From assembly GCF_900129025.1 (NCBI RefSeq), contig NZ_FQUM01000006.1, positions 334,987-398,986 on the forward strand: DNA of 64,000 bases, in the 5' to 3' direction. The position numbers and the translations under genes were made by a program. Shown here piece by piece: positions 24,945-33,047 of this stretch (positions are counted from its first letter, which is position 1; every line of letters begins with the position of its first letter). This DNA comes from Mariniphaga anaerophila. Its GTDB lineage: Bacteria > Bacteroidota > Bacteroidia > Bacteroidales > Prolixibacteraceae. Below the pieces are notes generated by a model. The model saw nothing but the letters and a program-made list of their open reading frames with translations, made no database searches and had not been told where the DNA came from.

Positions 24945-25843
24945 TGTTCTTTTGTATAAAGTTTTACAATTTTTTCTTCGTTTTTAATAAAATGTTGATT
25001 TCCTCCATCGAGAATAGTTCTGATTTTATTGGCATTCAGAATAAGCTTTTCCAGCTCATCAAACTGATTGTTTTTCAGACAGTCGCGAAACTGCTGCAGG
25101 TGCTGAATATAAACATCCAGAGAATTAACCACATAGTTTCTGTTTTGTTCAAAAATTGGCTTCCACATTGAGCAGGAGCTTTTAGCTAATCTTACTGTAG
25201 AGCGAAAACCTCCGCTGGCGAGATCGAAAATGATGTTGCGATCTTCTTTAAACTGAACGGCATTGGCAAGTGCAAAAGCCGCTGCATGAGGCAAATGCGA
25301 CACAAAAGCAGTACTGTGATCCTGCTCGTCGGAAGTCATATAAGCAATGTTCATCCCAAGCACCTGAAACATTTTTTCAATTAGCGCAAGATGCTGCGGG
25401 CCTGAATCTTCCTGGTCGCAAACAATGGCAATTTTTCCCTTAAACAGCTCATCGATTGCTGCTGTTGGCCCTGAGTTTTCGGTTCCGGACATGGGATGAG
25501 AAGGAATAAATTGTTTCCTTTTAGGATGGTCTTTAACCAAATCTGCAATTAATTTTTTGGTTGATCCCATATCAATTACCGTTGTATTGCGATCCACGCC
25601 GTCGAGCACAGCCGGAAGCACTTCCAGCTCCTTGTCTACGGGAACTGCAACAATAATTAAATCGGCATCTTTAATTCCTGTTTCAAGCGGAACAACTTTA
25701 TCAACCAGGCCCAGCTTCAGCGCTTCGCGGGCGTTTTCCTCACTGGCTTCAACACCCGTGAGTTCGGTTGCAAATTTTGTCCGCCTCAAATCTTTTGCAA
25801 GCGAACCACCAATTAATCCTAATCCAATAATTGTTATTTTCAT
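24941..25843 (-). CDS. tyrA: prephenate dehydrogenase
   Basis: A 300-residue NAD(P)-dependent enzyme making 4-hydroxyphenylpyruvate for tyrosine. The Rossmann motif is GLGLIGGSLAKDLR at residues 7-20 and the first strand is KITIIG. SHPMSGTENSG holds the conserved active-site His and Ser region, and HLPHAAAFALANA the second catalytic block, with DLASGGFRSTVRLAKS following. There is no ACT domain at the C-terminus, so feedback inhibition by that route is not expected. The ATG at 25843 is chosen; an in-frame TTG five codons upstream lies next to the terminator T-run. First structural gene of the tyrA-DAHP synthase/chorismate mutase operon, behind the leader peptide and attenuator. Confidence 0.93.
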   Translation of the reverse strand: MKITIIGLGLIGGSLAKDLRRTKFATELTGVEASEENAREALKLGLVDKVVPLETGIKDADLIIVAVPVDKELEVLPAVLDGVDRNTTVIDMGSTKKLIADLVKDHPKRKQFIPSHPMSGTENSGPTAAIDELFKGKIAIVCDQEDSGPQHLALIEKMFQVLGMNIAYMTSDEQDHSTAFVSHLPHAAAFALANAVQFKEDRNIIFDLASGGFRSTVRLAKSSCSMWKPIFEQNRNYVVNSLDVYIQHLQQFRDCLKNNQFDELEKLILNANKIRTILDGGNQHFIKNEEKIVKLYTKEQ

Positions 25844-25856
25844 TTCAATTTTTTTC

Positions 25857-25888
25857 AAAAAAAAAGGCCCCGGAAACTCCGGGACCTT
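25857..25888 (-). terminator. attenuator terminator in the tyrA leader
   Basis: Minus-strand RNA forms a 10-bp stem (25879-25888 with 25864-25873, one G-U pair, 5-nt loop) followed by nine U's (25857-25865), 14 nt before the tyrA ATG. On the opposite strand the same stem has a mismatch, so it is built for the minus direction. Because it precedes tyrA within the transcript, it acts as an attenuator, not as an operon end. Confidence 0.85.
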
Positions 25889-25938
25889 AGCAAAATATGT
25901 TTACGTATAACAATACCCTACTGGTTGATCCCGTTTTC
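25873..25938 (-). promoter_or_regulatory. predicted antiterminator pairing in the tyrA leader
   Basis: The leader segment GAAAACGGGA (25929-25938, codons just past the aromatic run) can pair with TCCCGGAGTTTC (25873-25884), giving 5 + 4 bp around a small internal loop. The second strand includes most of the 5' arm and the loop of the terminator, so the two structures exclude each other. Confidence 0.65.
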
Positions 25939-25992
25939 AGAACCAAAATAAAAATACCAGTAATAAAATGTATTGTTAATTGTCGAATTCAT
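25918..25992 (-). CDS. aromatic-rich leader peptide of the tyrA operon
   Basis: A 24-residue frame from ATG (25992) to TAG (25918): MNSTINNT, then Phe-Tyr-Tyr-Trp-Tyr-Phe-Tyr-Phe, then GSENGINQ. Eight consecutive codons (25945-25968) specify aromatic amino acids, and the downstream operon makes precisely these. Ribosome stalling there when charged tRNA-Phe, -Tyr or -Trp is scarce would free 25929-25938 to form the antiterminator. A ribosome reaching the TAG would cover that segment and let the terminator form. This is the logic of the pheL and trpL leaders, but with all three residues mixed. A -7 promoter box lies 19 bp upstream of the ATG. The peptide itself probably has no function beyond being translated. 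Confidence 0.85.
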   Translation of the reverse strand: MNSTINNTFYYWYFYFGSENGINQ

Positions 25993-26010
25993 TTTCTTTC
26001 AATTTGGAAG

Positions 26011-26018
26011 CAAAGATA
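26011..26018 (-). promoter_or_regulatory. -7 promoter box (TATCTTTG) of the tyrA operon
   Basis: Exact minus-strand TAnnTTTG in the 36-bp gap between the leader ATG and the stop of the upstream protease gene; a TTG lies 22 nt further upstream. It predicts a start near 26005 and a leader RNA of about 160 nt before tyrA. Confidence 0.6.
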
Positions 26019-26028
26019 GCCATTAATT

Positions 26029-28500
26029 TTAATTACGAATCAATTTCTTTGCAAAAACCTGTTTTCCGTTTTCTTTCACCACCAGCAAATACAAACCTCC
26101 CGGGCCGTTATCAATTTCAATTTCTTCTGAAATTGTTCCCAATACATTTTTATAGTTCACCTCTTTTATTTTCTGCCCGTAAACATTAAATAATTCAACC
26201 TGAATTTTTTCCACCTGCTTTTTTATCCGGACACTCAGATGAAACGAACCTGAAAAAGGATTTGGATATGCAGTAAAATCACCGGGAGAAAGCACTGTCG
26301 GCAAAGCCGAAAGCGGCGATTGTATCTGTAAATTATCAATGGCCCATCCCCATCCGTGGGCGTAGGGATCGGAATACAACCTGAACCTGAACAAAACAGT
26401 ATCCCGGGGAGAAAAATTCCCGTTTTCAAAAATATTTATCTGCTTGTTTACAAAAAGGTTCGGATTACCGGAAGCCAACGAATTACCATCTACAACAAAA
26501 TCGTTATACTTCACTTCCCAAGATTCACTTTCTCTCGCATCGTAGCCATCGGTTACCGGAAGCCACGTTTCTCCAAAGTCTTTGCTGCCCTCTACAATCA
26601 CATAGTCCCAAAACTCAAAATCTCCATAAGCTGTATCATCAGAACCCGGCTCAACAAGCACAATCTCGTCGAAACTCATTTGGGCTTCGCTGCTAAGCAC
26701 AATCGGATATTTCAGGTTGCAAATAAAATTAAACTCTGCATCATCTAATCCCGGGCTGGGGTAGGGGTGAAGACTGTGCAATGCTCCACTTTCAAATCCC
26801 TTTTCTGTATATATATCAAAATCGAAAAGAATAAAATCAGTTGTCGGATTGTCAAAACTATTCTGATAATCTGCCACCGGTTCAAACATTTTCTCAACCC
26901 GAAAAGAAAAGCTGTTTTCTGACGGGAGTCTTGTTGTATTTTTCGATACAGATACATCCTTTGCCACCACAGAATATTCAATCAGGTCGCCCTCGTTCAG
27001 CAAATCCGAAACCAGCGGAAATACCGATGAGTAGTGCATTCCCAAGCCATGTGAAAGCCCAAATGGCGGTTGTGGCTGCCCATTAATCGAATACTCTACA
27101 TAAACGGTATCAATACCCAAATTATCATCTGCGCGAACACTAATTTCAAGACTTTTCCCGGTGGCAAAAAAGTAAGGAATCGAATCGTGCTCAACTTCCG
27201 GCAAAATATCATCCGGGCCAAAATTCACTTCAAAAAACTCTTCCGGAGCGTCAAAAGGATTTGTAAAAACCCTCCCTTTTTGATCTTTGGCAGTTAAGTA
27301 ATACTGAACTTTTGGGTTTTCTGCATCGGGGGTCCACTGTGCTTCGAAATAACCATTTTCGTTAAATGTCAGAGGAATTGAGTCTACCTGAACATTAAAT
27401 GTATCCGAAGAAACAACCACAAATAATTCAGCAGTATCCAGTGGCAAATCGCTAACAATCTCAACGTTGAAATCAAGCGGTTTTACTTGCTCCTGATCTT
27501 TAATGGGCGTAAACTCCAGCAGAGTGGTTTTCCAGCCCAAGTCTCCAAAAATGCCCATTGCGAGCGGCCCCGGATTATGAATTGCCTCACCTCTGCTGAG
27601 TGCTGGCGTCATTAACGAATTAATATTTCCAGCGGGATAACTCACCTCATTCAGATGATAAATACTAGACCCGTCATCCCAGGAAGAGGGAGCATAAAGG
27701 CGGGGAAGTTTGGTCGATCCTTCTTCAACAGCAACCGGGCTGTTTGCATACAACAAACCCGACTCCAGGGTATTTTTCAATAAAACAGAAGGATTTGCAA
27801 AAACAGCAGCATCGATAAGTTTTGTGCCATCAAATTTTTCTACCAATCTGTCGAAAGACGTTATCTCTCCATCTGACCAGCCATAACCACCAACCTGACC
27901 CTCAACATAAAAGAAACCGGTAAAACCCAGACCGTGACACATTTCGTGCAACACAACTGAAACCAAATCGTACTGAAGAGCAGGAGTGTCTCCGTCAGTT
28001 CCAAAATACCAGTTAATATCCTGATTGAAATTGGCAAGAATATCCGGACGACCTGAGCCGGTTAGCTCTTTCCTTGAAATTTTCTCGGCGAGTGCTATCG
28101 GGTAGTAAACATTCTTTTGTGGCGCTTCTTCAAAATTCCTTTTGTAATCAGACGGACCACAATTTCCCAACACATTTTTTCCGAGAGAACTCCAATTGGC
28201 GTCGACATAAACAGGAACAGAAGATTCGAACAACTGTTCCAGAATGCTTATGGCATAGCTAAAAGCCTGTTGCGCTTCCGGAGAAAAATTATTGTACGTC
28301 ACTATAAAATCAGATTTCTGCTCGGCTGATTTTAGCGCACTCATTACTTCGGCAGGCGGCGGAATAAATCCTTTTTCAACCTTATCGGATGCATAACAAA
28401 CCTGAGGCACCGGAGTAATTCCCCGCTTCTGCCACAATTTCTGTCCGGTGGCCGAAAATGCAACCGCCAGCATAAAAAACACAACAAGCCCTTTTTGCAT
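26029..28500 (-). CDS. T9SS-exported zinc metalloprotease (paralog A)
   Basis: An 823-residue secreted protein with a signal peptide (MQKGLVVFFMLAVAFSATGQ). A metzincin-like catalytic domain spans about residues 65-325. The zinc helix is HEMCHGLGF (His185, Glu186, His189), but position +10 is Gly, not the usual His/Asp. A plausible third ligand is His282 in SSIYHLNE, with a Met-turn SLMTP at Met297; a long insert between helix and third ligand is as in leishmanolysin-type M8 enzymes. Ig-like or Fn3-like beta-domains follow (~330-600), then a DUF-like beta-sandwich ending in GWGWAIDNLQIQ, and a T9SS type A sorting domain (AYPNPFSGSF...FAKKLIRN). It is about the same length as, and clearly paralogous with, the gene at 28760-31210. 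Confidence 0.82.
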   Translation of the reverse strand: MQKGLVVFFMLAVAFSATGQKLWQKRGITPVPQVCYASDKVEKGFIPPPAEVMSALKSAEQKSDFIVTYNNFSPEAQQAFSYAISILEQLFESSVPVYVDANWSSLGKNVLGNCGPSDYKRNFEEAPQKNVYYPIALAEKISRKELTGSGRPDILANFNQDINWYFGTDGDTPALQYDLVSVVLHEMCHGLGFTGFFYVEGQVGGYGWSDGEITSFDRLVEKFDGTKLIDAAVFANPSVLLKNTLESGLLYANSPVAVEEGSTKLPRLYAPSSWDDGSSIYHLNEVSYPAGNINSLMTPALSRGEAIHNPGPLAMGIFGDLGWKTTLLEFTPIKDQEQVKPLDFNVEIVSDLPLDTAELFVVVSSDTFNVQVDSIPLTFNENGYFEAQWTPDAENPKVQYYLTAKDQKGRVFTNPFDAPEEFFEVNFGPDDILPEVEHDSIPYFFATGKSLEISVRADDNLGIDTVYVEYSINGQPQPPFGLSHGLGMHYSSVFPLVSDLLNEGDLIEYSVVAKDVSVSKNTTRLPSENSFSFRVEKMFEPVADYQNSFDNPTTDFILFDFDIYTEKGFESGALHSLHPYPSPGLDDAEFNFICNLKYPIVLSSEAQMSFDEIVLVEPGSDDTAYGDFEFWDYVIVEGSKDFGETWLPVTDGYDARESESWEVKYNDFVVDGNSLASGNPNLFVNKQINIFENGNFSPRDTVLFRFRLYSDPYAHGWGWAIDNLQIQSPLSALPTVLSPGDFTAYPNPFSGSFHLSVRIKKQVEKIQVELFNVYGQKIKEVNYKNVLGTISEEIEIDNGPGGLYLLVVKENGKQVFAKKLIRN

Positions 28501-28611
28501 GATAAATTCTATTTCAAGCCTCTAAGTAAACTAAACAGCCTGAAAATAAAATAAGTTTACCAATTTAGGTCATACGACCTCAAAAAAATAATATGGTCTA
28601 AGGAATGTTGG

Positions 28612-28713
28612 CTATCGTCCTCTCTTTGAAGTTAAAATCTTGTACATTACAATAGATGAAGTAACTAAACCTGCAAACGACGCTCCGAAAATTACAATTA
28701 ATAAAGTTCCCAT
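28612..28713 (-). CDS. 33-residue single-pass membrane micro-ORF
   Basis: ATG at 28713, TAG at 28612. The product is GTLLIVIFGASFAGLVTSS (residues 2-20) followed by IVMYKILTSKRGR: one transmembrane helix with a short N-terminus and a basic tail, the usual N-out/C-in layout of bacterial micro-membrane proteins. It lies in the 259-bp gap between two paralogous T9SS metalloprotease genes, 46 bp after the stop of the upstream one, on the same strand. Family unknown. No Shine-Dalgarno sequence or separate promoter box is visible, so expression would depend on read-through from 31210. Confidence 0.5.
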   Translation of the reverse strand: MGTLLIVIFGASFAGLVTSSIVMYKILTSKRGR

Positions 28714-28759
28714 TTTTTCTCAATTTTTATGATTAATAATTCTTATATATTCTCTCTCT

Positions 28760-31210
28760 CTAGTTTTTTACTATTTTGTTGGTAGCCACAATCTGGTTTC
28801 CACTGGTTATGTTTACCATATAGATTCCCGGACTGACTCCCGATAAATCAATCTGTGCCCTCGACGAATAAAAAGGTTCAATACCTGTTTCACGACGAAT
28901 AATTTTACCGTACAAATCAGACAGAACAATTTCTATCGGGGAATTTTGATCGGCCTCAAACCATTCTACATACAAATGGTTTTTTGCCGGATTAGGATAA
29001 ACCTGGAAACTGCCTTCGGCAAACAGTTCTTCTGTGGCAGTCGTCATCTCCTGAATTTTTAGATTGTCGATAGCCCATCCAAAACCAACTACTGAATTAT
29101 CGGAAGCCATTCTGAAACGAATTAATACCGTATCACCAGCTTCCAAACTTGTGCTTTGGGTAAGGTTAATTGTACGATTTACAAACAAACTTTCATGAGG
29201 TTGAGCTTCAGATGTGTTATTAGAAAAACCACTTTTGAAGGCAGTATACCAGGTATCATTTATTCCGGAATCGTACTCGTCGGTTAAAGGCAACCAACTG
29301 ATTCCATTATCTTTACTCGCTTCAATAACTACAAAGTCGCACAATTGTTGTTCCACTTCGCGGCTTCCAGGCTCTACCAAAACAACCTCGTCAAAAGAGA
29401 GCTGTCCGTTAGACTGAACAACAACCGGATACTTAAGCTGAGCTACCAGGTTGAATTTCTCTTTTTCAAGAGCAGAAACCGGGTAGGGATTTTTTGTGTG
29501 CAAGAGGTTTCCTTCTATCCCGTTGAGCGATGAAATGCCAAAGTCCGAAACAATGAAGTCATTCTCTGCTCCATCAAAGTTGGTGGCATATCCGGAAACA
29601 GGTTCGTATATCGAGCCAACTTCTACCTTCTGAAAACCCATTGCAGGAAACATCCTTTTATTTCCCCTCGAAGAATTGTCAATGGCAATTATGCGGTACT
29701 CCAGCCTGTCTGTTGTTTCCATTTTATTCTGAAACTGTAATTTGCCTGTGTAGAGTCCACTCTGCTCTGTTTCGAGAGAAAAAGGCTCCTGCAAAACGCC
29801 ATTAATTTTATATTCAACAGTTACCGATTTGATTCCCACATTATCTTTGGCTTCAGCACTCAATTCTACTTCAGAAACCGTTCCGGCAACAGCTTTTACC
29901 GGATTGTGAAACAGGTCAGGCACATAATAATCAGGGCCAATTCGCAACGTAAATTTCCGGGACGGAGCATCAGCCGGATTTCTAAATACGCGCCCTTCGT
30001 TTGTTTTTACTTCGATGTAATAGTCAACTTTGCCGGTTGCGTAGTTAAGCTGCAATTTCCCTTCGAAATCAGACGCGCTTCCGGCTTGCGTTAAAACTGC
30101 CGCATTGGCTGTCGAAAAATTATCAGAAGAGTAAACTACTCTCACCGTTGAAAAATCTTCGTCAGAATCAGAAACCAAGCCCATTTCTACAGGAATTTCA
30201 GCAACCGCTTGTTCGATATCTTTTAACGGTTCAAATTCAAACTTAACAGAGCTCCATCCCAACTCAGCCAGAATTTGAATAGTAACTTCGCCCGGATTAT
30301 GAATCGCCTCTCCTTTTCTTGCGGAAGGCGTCATCAGACTGTTTTCTTCGCCATACTGATAACCTTTGAGGTGATATATACTGGAGCCTTCATTCCAAAC
30401 TTCCGGAGCAAATATCCAGTCAATTGTGTTGTACTGTTCAGCAGAGCCGGTCTGGCAAAATTTCAGATTGTCTGAGGTAAGCTGCTTGTGCAAATCGTAC
30501 GACGGGCTTTCAAACAATGATTTGTCTGCAATTTTCTGGTTCTGATAATTAAAAATATAGTGGTCGTAAATGCTGGGCAAATTGCTTTCGCTATAGAAAA
30601 ACCCTTTACCGCCTGAATCTTTCAAAAATCCGGAAAATCCAAGTCCATGTGTAACTTCATGAAGAACTGAGCTCACAAAATCGTACTTGTTAGATGGCGT
30701 ATTTCCATCAGTTCCAAAATACCAATTTATCTTATTATTAAACTGACAAATAATATCCGCTTCACTGCCATTTAGATCTTTACCCGTAAGTTTTTCAGCC
30801 AAAGCAACCGGATAAAAAGTATCGCGCAACGGCGCACCGCTAAAATTCCGGTAAAAAACAGAAGGCCTGCCTTCTGCCAATACATTTACGCCCATATCTT
30901 CCCAGTATGCATCCAACTGAATGGAAACCGAAGAAACAAGCAGTGATTCCCAAATGGAAATGGCATATTGAAAAGCTTGTTTTGCTTCTTCCGGAAAATT
31001 ATGATAGGTAACCTTAATGGATGATTGCGATACTTTTGATGATTTCAGTTGCCTGAACTCTTGCGGAGGGGCAACATATATTTTGTTAACTTCTTCCAGT
31101 GCAATATTAATAAGGCTTTCGCTTTGGGCTGTAGTTCCTTTAAAGCTTCCCTGTGCCCAAGTATTGCCTGTCACAAAAACCAAAAAAGCTATTTGAATTA
31201 ACCACCGCAT
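28760..31210 (-). CDS. T9SS-exported zinc metalloprotease (paralog B)
   Basis: An 816-residue secreted protease-like protein with the same architecture as its neighbour at 26029. It has a signal peptide (ending TWAQG) and a catalytic domain with HEVTHGLGF (His184, Glu185, His188). The candidate third ligand His280 lies in SSIYHLKG and the Met-turn at Met293 in SLMTPSARKGEAIHNPG. Beta-domains, the FGWAIDNLKIQ block and a T9SS type A sorting domain (QVYPNPAKNHLYVEW...NKIVKN) complete it. Identity is highest around the active site and the GEAIHNPG stretch and lower in the beta-domains, so the duplication is old. The substrate is unknown: either proteins in the environment or surface glycoproteins. 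Transcribed towards paralog A, with the micro-ORF between. Confidence 0.82.
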   Translation of the reverse strand: MRWLIQIAFLVFVTGNTWAQGSFKGTTAQSESLINIALEEVNKIYVAPPQEFRQLKSSKVSQSSIKVTYHNFPEEAKQAFQYAISIWESLLVSSVSIQLDAYWEDMGVNVLAEGRPSVFYRNFSGAPLRDTFYPVALAEKLTGKDLNGSEADIICQFNNKINWYFGTDGNTPSNKYDFVSSVLHEVTHGLGFSGFLKDSGGKGFFYSESNLPSIYDHYIFNYQNQKIADKSLFESPSYDLHKQLTSDNLKFCQTGSAEQYNTIDWIFAPEVWNEGSSIYHLKGYQYGEENSLMTPSARKGEAIHNPGEVTIQILAELGWSSVKFEFEPLKDIEQAVAEIPVEMGLVSDSDEDFSTVRVVYSSDNFSTANAAVLTQAGSASDFEGKLQLNYATGKVDYYIEVKTNEGRVFRNPADAPSRKFTLRIGPDYYVPDLFHNPVKAVAGTVSEVELSAEAKDNVGIKSVTVEYKINGVLQEPFSLETEQSGLYTGKLQFQNKMETTDRLEYRIIAIDNSSRGNKRMFPAMGFQKVEVGSIYEPVSGYATNFDGAENDFIVSDFGISSLNGIEGNLLHTKNPYPVSALEKEKFNLVAQLKYPVVVQSNGQLSFDEVVLVEPGSREVEQQLCDFVVIEASKDNGISWLPLTDEYDSGINDTWYTAFKSGFSNNTSEAQPHESLFVNRTINLTQSTSLEAGDTVLIRFRMASDNSVVGFGWAIDNLKIQEMTTATEELFAEGSFQVYPNPAKNHLYVEWFEADQNSPIEIVLSDLYGKIIRRETGIEPFYSSRAQIDLSGVSPGIYMVNITSGNQIVATNKIVKN

Positions 31211-31324
31211 TGTACTGATATTTAGTTTTACAAATCATGAGCTAAAGTACAGCATGACAGGGCTACAGGCTAAAATCTATTGCTGAAATGGGACGGGGCG
31301 ATTTGCTGAAAATGCGTAGGAATT

Positions 31325-31363
31325 TTACTGACTGCAAGTCAGCTTAAGTTACTGATTGCGAGT
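31325..31363 (+). repeat. imperfect direct repeat upstream of the kinase gene
   Basis: TTACTGACTGCAAGT (31325-31339) and TTACTGATTGCGAGT (31349-31363): 13 of 15 bases identical with a 24-bp period. It lies between the divergent protease B and kinase genes, ~75 bp upstream of the kinase -7 box. Possible activator binding pair. Confidence 0.45.
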
Positions 31364-31418
31364 TAATGCTTATCCAGCCGCAACTTTTATTCTACTTTTT
31401 ATACTTTTATATTCAATC

Positions 31419-31443
31419 TATCACAAAAAAAGTGATACTTTTG
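31419..31443 (+). promoter_or_regulatory. promoter and overlapping inverted repeat of the kinase/regulator operon
   Basis: A -7 box TACTTTTG (31436-31443) overlaps the end of an inverted repeat TATCAC-N7-GTGATA (31419-31437), which could be an operator. It lies 78 bp before the kinase start. Confidence 0.5.
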
Positions 31444-31521
31444 TGTAAGTTGAAGTTATTAGTAATCAACAGGTTTTATTAGTGTATTTCCAAAACATTA
31501 AATCAGTTCGGAGGATGCCCA

Positions 31522-33042
31522 ATGAAAAAAATCCTTGCAATAGACGACAATGAGATAAATTTGGTACTGTTAAACCAAATCATAAAACTGTATTACTCTG
31601 ATTATGTTTTTTTGCAGGCAACCTCGGGGAAAGAAGGTATTGATATAGCAGTTAAAGAAAAGCCCGAAATCGTTTTGCTTGACATTTTAATGCCAGAGAT
31701 GGACGGATATGAGGTTTGTGCACGGTTAAAAAACAACACCGTTACCCAACATATTCCCATATTAATGATTTCGGCCCTGGGGCAAAATCCCATTGAGCGT
31801 ACGAAGGGATTAAATGCCGGTGCCGATGCCTTCATTTCAAAGCCTTTCAGCCAGGATGAACTTCGCGCACAAATAGACGTGGTTCTGCGTATAAAAAAAG
31901 CAGAAGACCTGCTTCGTAAGCGAAACGAAAGCCTCGAAGTGCTGATTAAAGACCAGACTACAAAATACCTGCAGAGCGAGGAGCGATATTTGCAAATTTC
32001 AGAACATGCGCTGGAGTTTTACTGGGAGGTCGATTCCAAAGGTATATTCTCATACGTAAGCCCGGTTATCGAAAAAATACTTGGCCAGAAGCCCGATGAT
32101 ATTATTGAAAAGATAGATTATAAAACACTTTTTCAGCTCAAATCCGACAAAGAAAAAGTTTCTGCCATTGAAGAAAGCTTTCACAACCAATCCGGATTCA
32201 ACGATTATGAAATTGAACTCGAAGCAAACGGGAAAGACAAACTGTGGCTATCTGTAAGTGGTTTTTCAATTTTCAATAAAAAGGACGAATTCTACGGAGT
32301 TCGCGGAGTTTGTTACGACATAACAACACGCAAGCAAGCCGAAATTGCATTAAAAAAGAGCTTAAAAAAAATAAAGAATTACCAAAAAAAGCTGAAGAAG
32401 CTGAACACCGAACTCACTCTTGTTGAAGAAAAAGAGCGCCGAAGAATTGCAGAAAACCTGCACGACAGCCTCGGGCAAACTCTTTCTCTCGCATTCATAA
32501 AACTCTCTTCCATTGCAAACGAGGAACTTCCTCCCCAGGCAGAAAAAGTTTTCAATGAAATATCAGGACTTCTAAATAAAGCCATTTCCGAATCACGCAC
32601 GTTAACTTACGACCTCAGCCCGCCTATTCTATACGAACTGGGACTAGTCCCGGCTTTTAAATGGAAACTGGAAGAAGTTGAGGACAAGCAAGGACTAAAA
32701 ACTGTATTAATCGGCGAAGATCAAAAAATTGAGATAAAAAAGGAATACAACATTTTCCTGTACCGGATTGTTACCGAGTTACTCAACAACGTAATCAAGC
32801 ACTCTCAGGCAGATTTGGTTGAGCTGGAAATAAAAAAAGAGAAAAAATATTATTATATTACAGTTCGAGACAATGGTGTTGGTTTTAAAAAACAGCTGAA
32901 CAAGAAAGCAAGCCTCGAAGGAGGTTTCGGCCTTTTAAGCATTACTGAACGGCTCGACAGCATAAAAGGACATTTGGAAATAGATTCAGCCATTGGAAAA
33001 GGAACCAGCGCAACAGTAATTATACCAACGAGCGAAGGTTAA
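31522..33042 (+). CDS. soluble hybrid sensor kinase (receiver-PAS-HisKA_3-HATPase)
   Basis: A 506-residue cytosolic signalling protein with no membrane segment. Residues 1-122 are a receiver domain (phospho-acceptor Asp54 in LLDILMP, Lys107 in SKPF). A coiled linker is followed by a PAS domain at ~150-275 and a second coil. The HisKA_3 dimerisation domain has the phospho-His at His314 (RRRIAENLHDSLGQTLS), and the GHKL ATPase domain has ELLNNVIKHS, the DNGVGF box at Asp450 and GFGLLSITER. Such NarX/LiaS-like kinases pair with LuxR-type regulators, and one follows after 5 bp. Having the receiver at the N-terminus of the kinase suggests the protein takes phosphate from another kinase as an input. 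It has a rare real Shine-Dalgarno (GGAGG, 31510-31514) 7 nt before the ATG. Confidence 0.92.
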   Translation: MKKILAIDDNEINLVLLNQIIKLYYSDYVFLQATSGKEGIDIAVKEKPEIVLLDILMPEMDGYEVCARLKNNTVTQHIPILMISALGQNPIERTKGLNAGADAFISKPFSQDELRAQIDVVLRIKKAEDLLRKRNESLEVLIKDQTTKYLQSEERYLQISEHALEFYWEVDSKGIFSYVSPVIEKILGQKPDDIIEKIDYKTLFQLKSDKEKVSAIEESFHNQSGFNDYEIELEANGKDKLWLSVSGFSIFNKKDEFYGVRGVCYDITTRKQAEIALKKSLKKIKNYQKKLKKLNTELTLVEEKERRRIAENLHDSLGQTLSLAFIKLSSIANEELPPQAEKVFNEISGLLNKAISESRTLTYDLSPPILYELGLVPAFKWKLEEVEDKQGLKTVLIGEDQKIEIKKEYNIFLYRIVTELLNNVIKHSQADLVELEIKKEKKYYYITVRDNGVGFKKQLNKKASLEGGFGLLSITERLDSIKGHLEIDSAIGKGTSATVIIPTSEG

Positions 33043-33047
33043 AAAAT

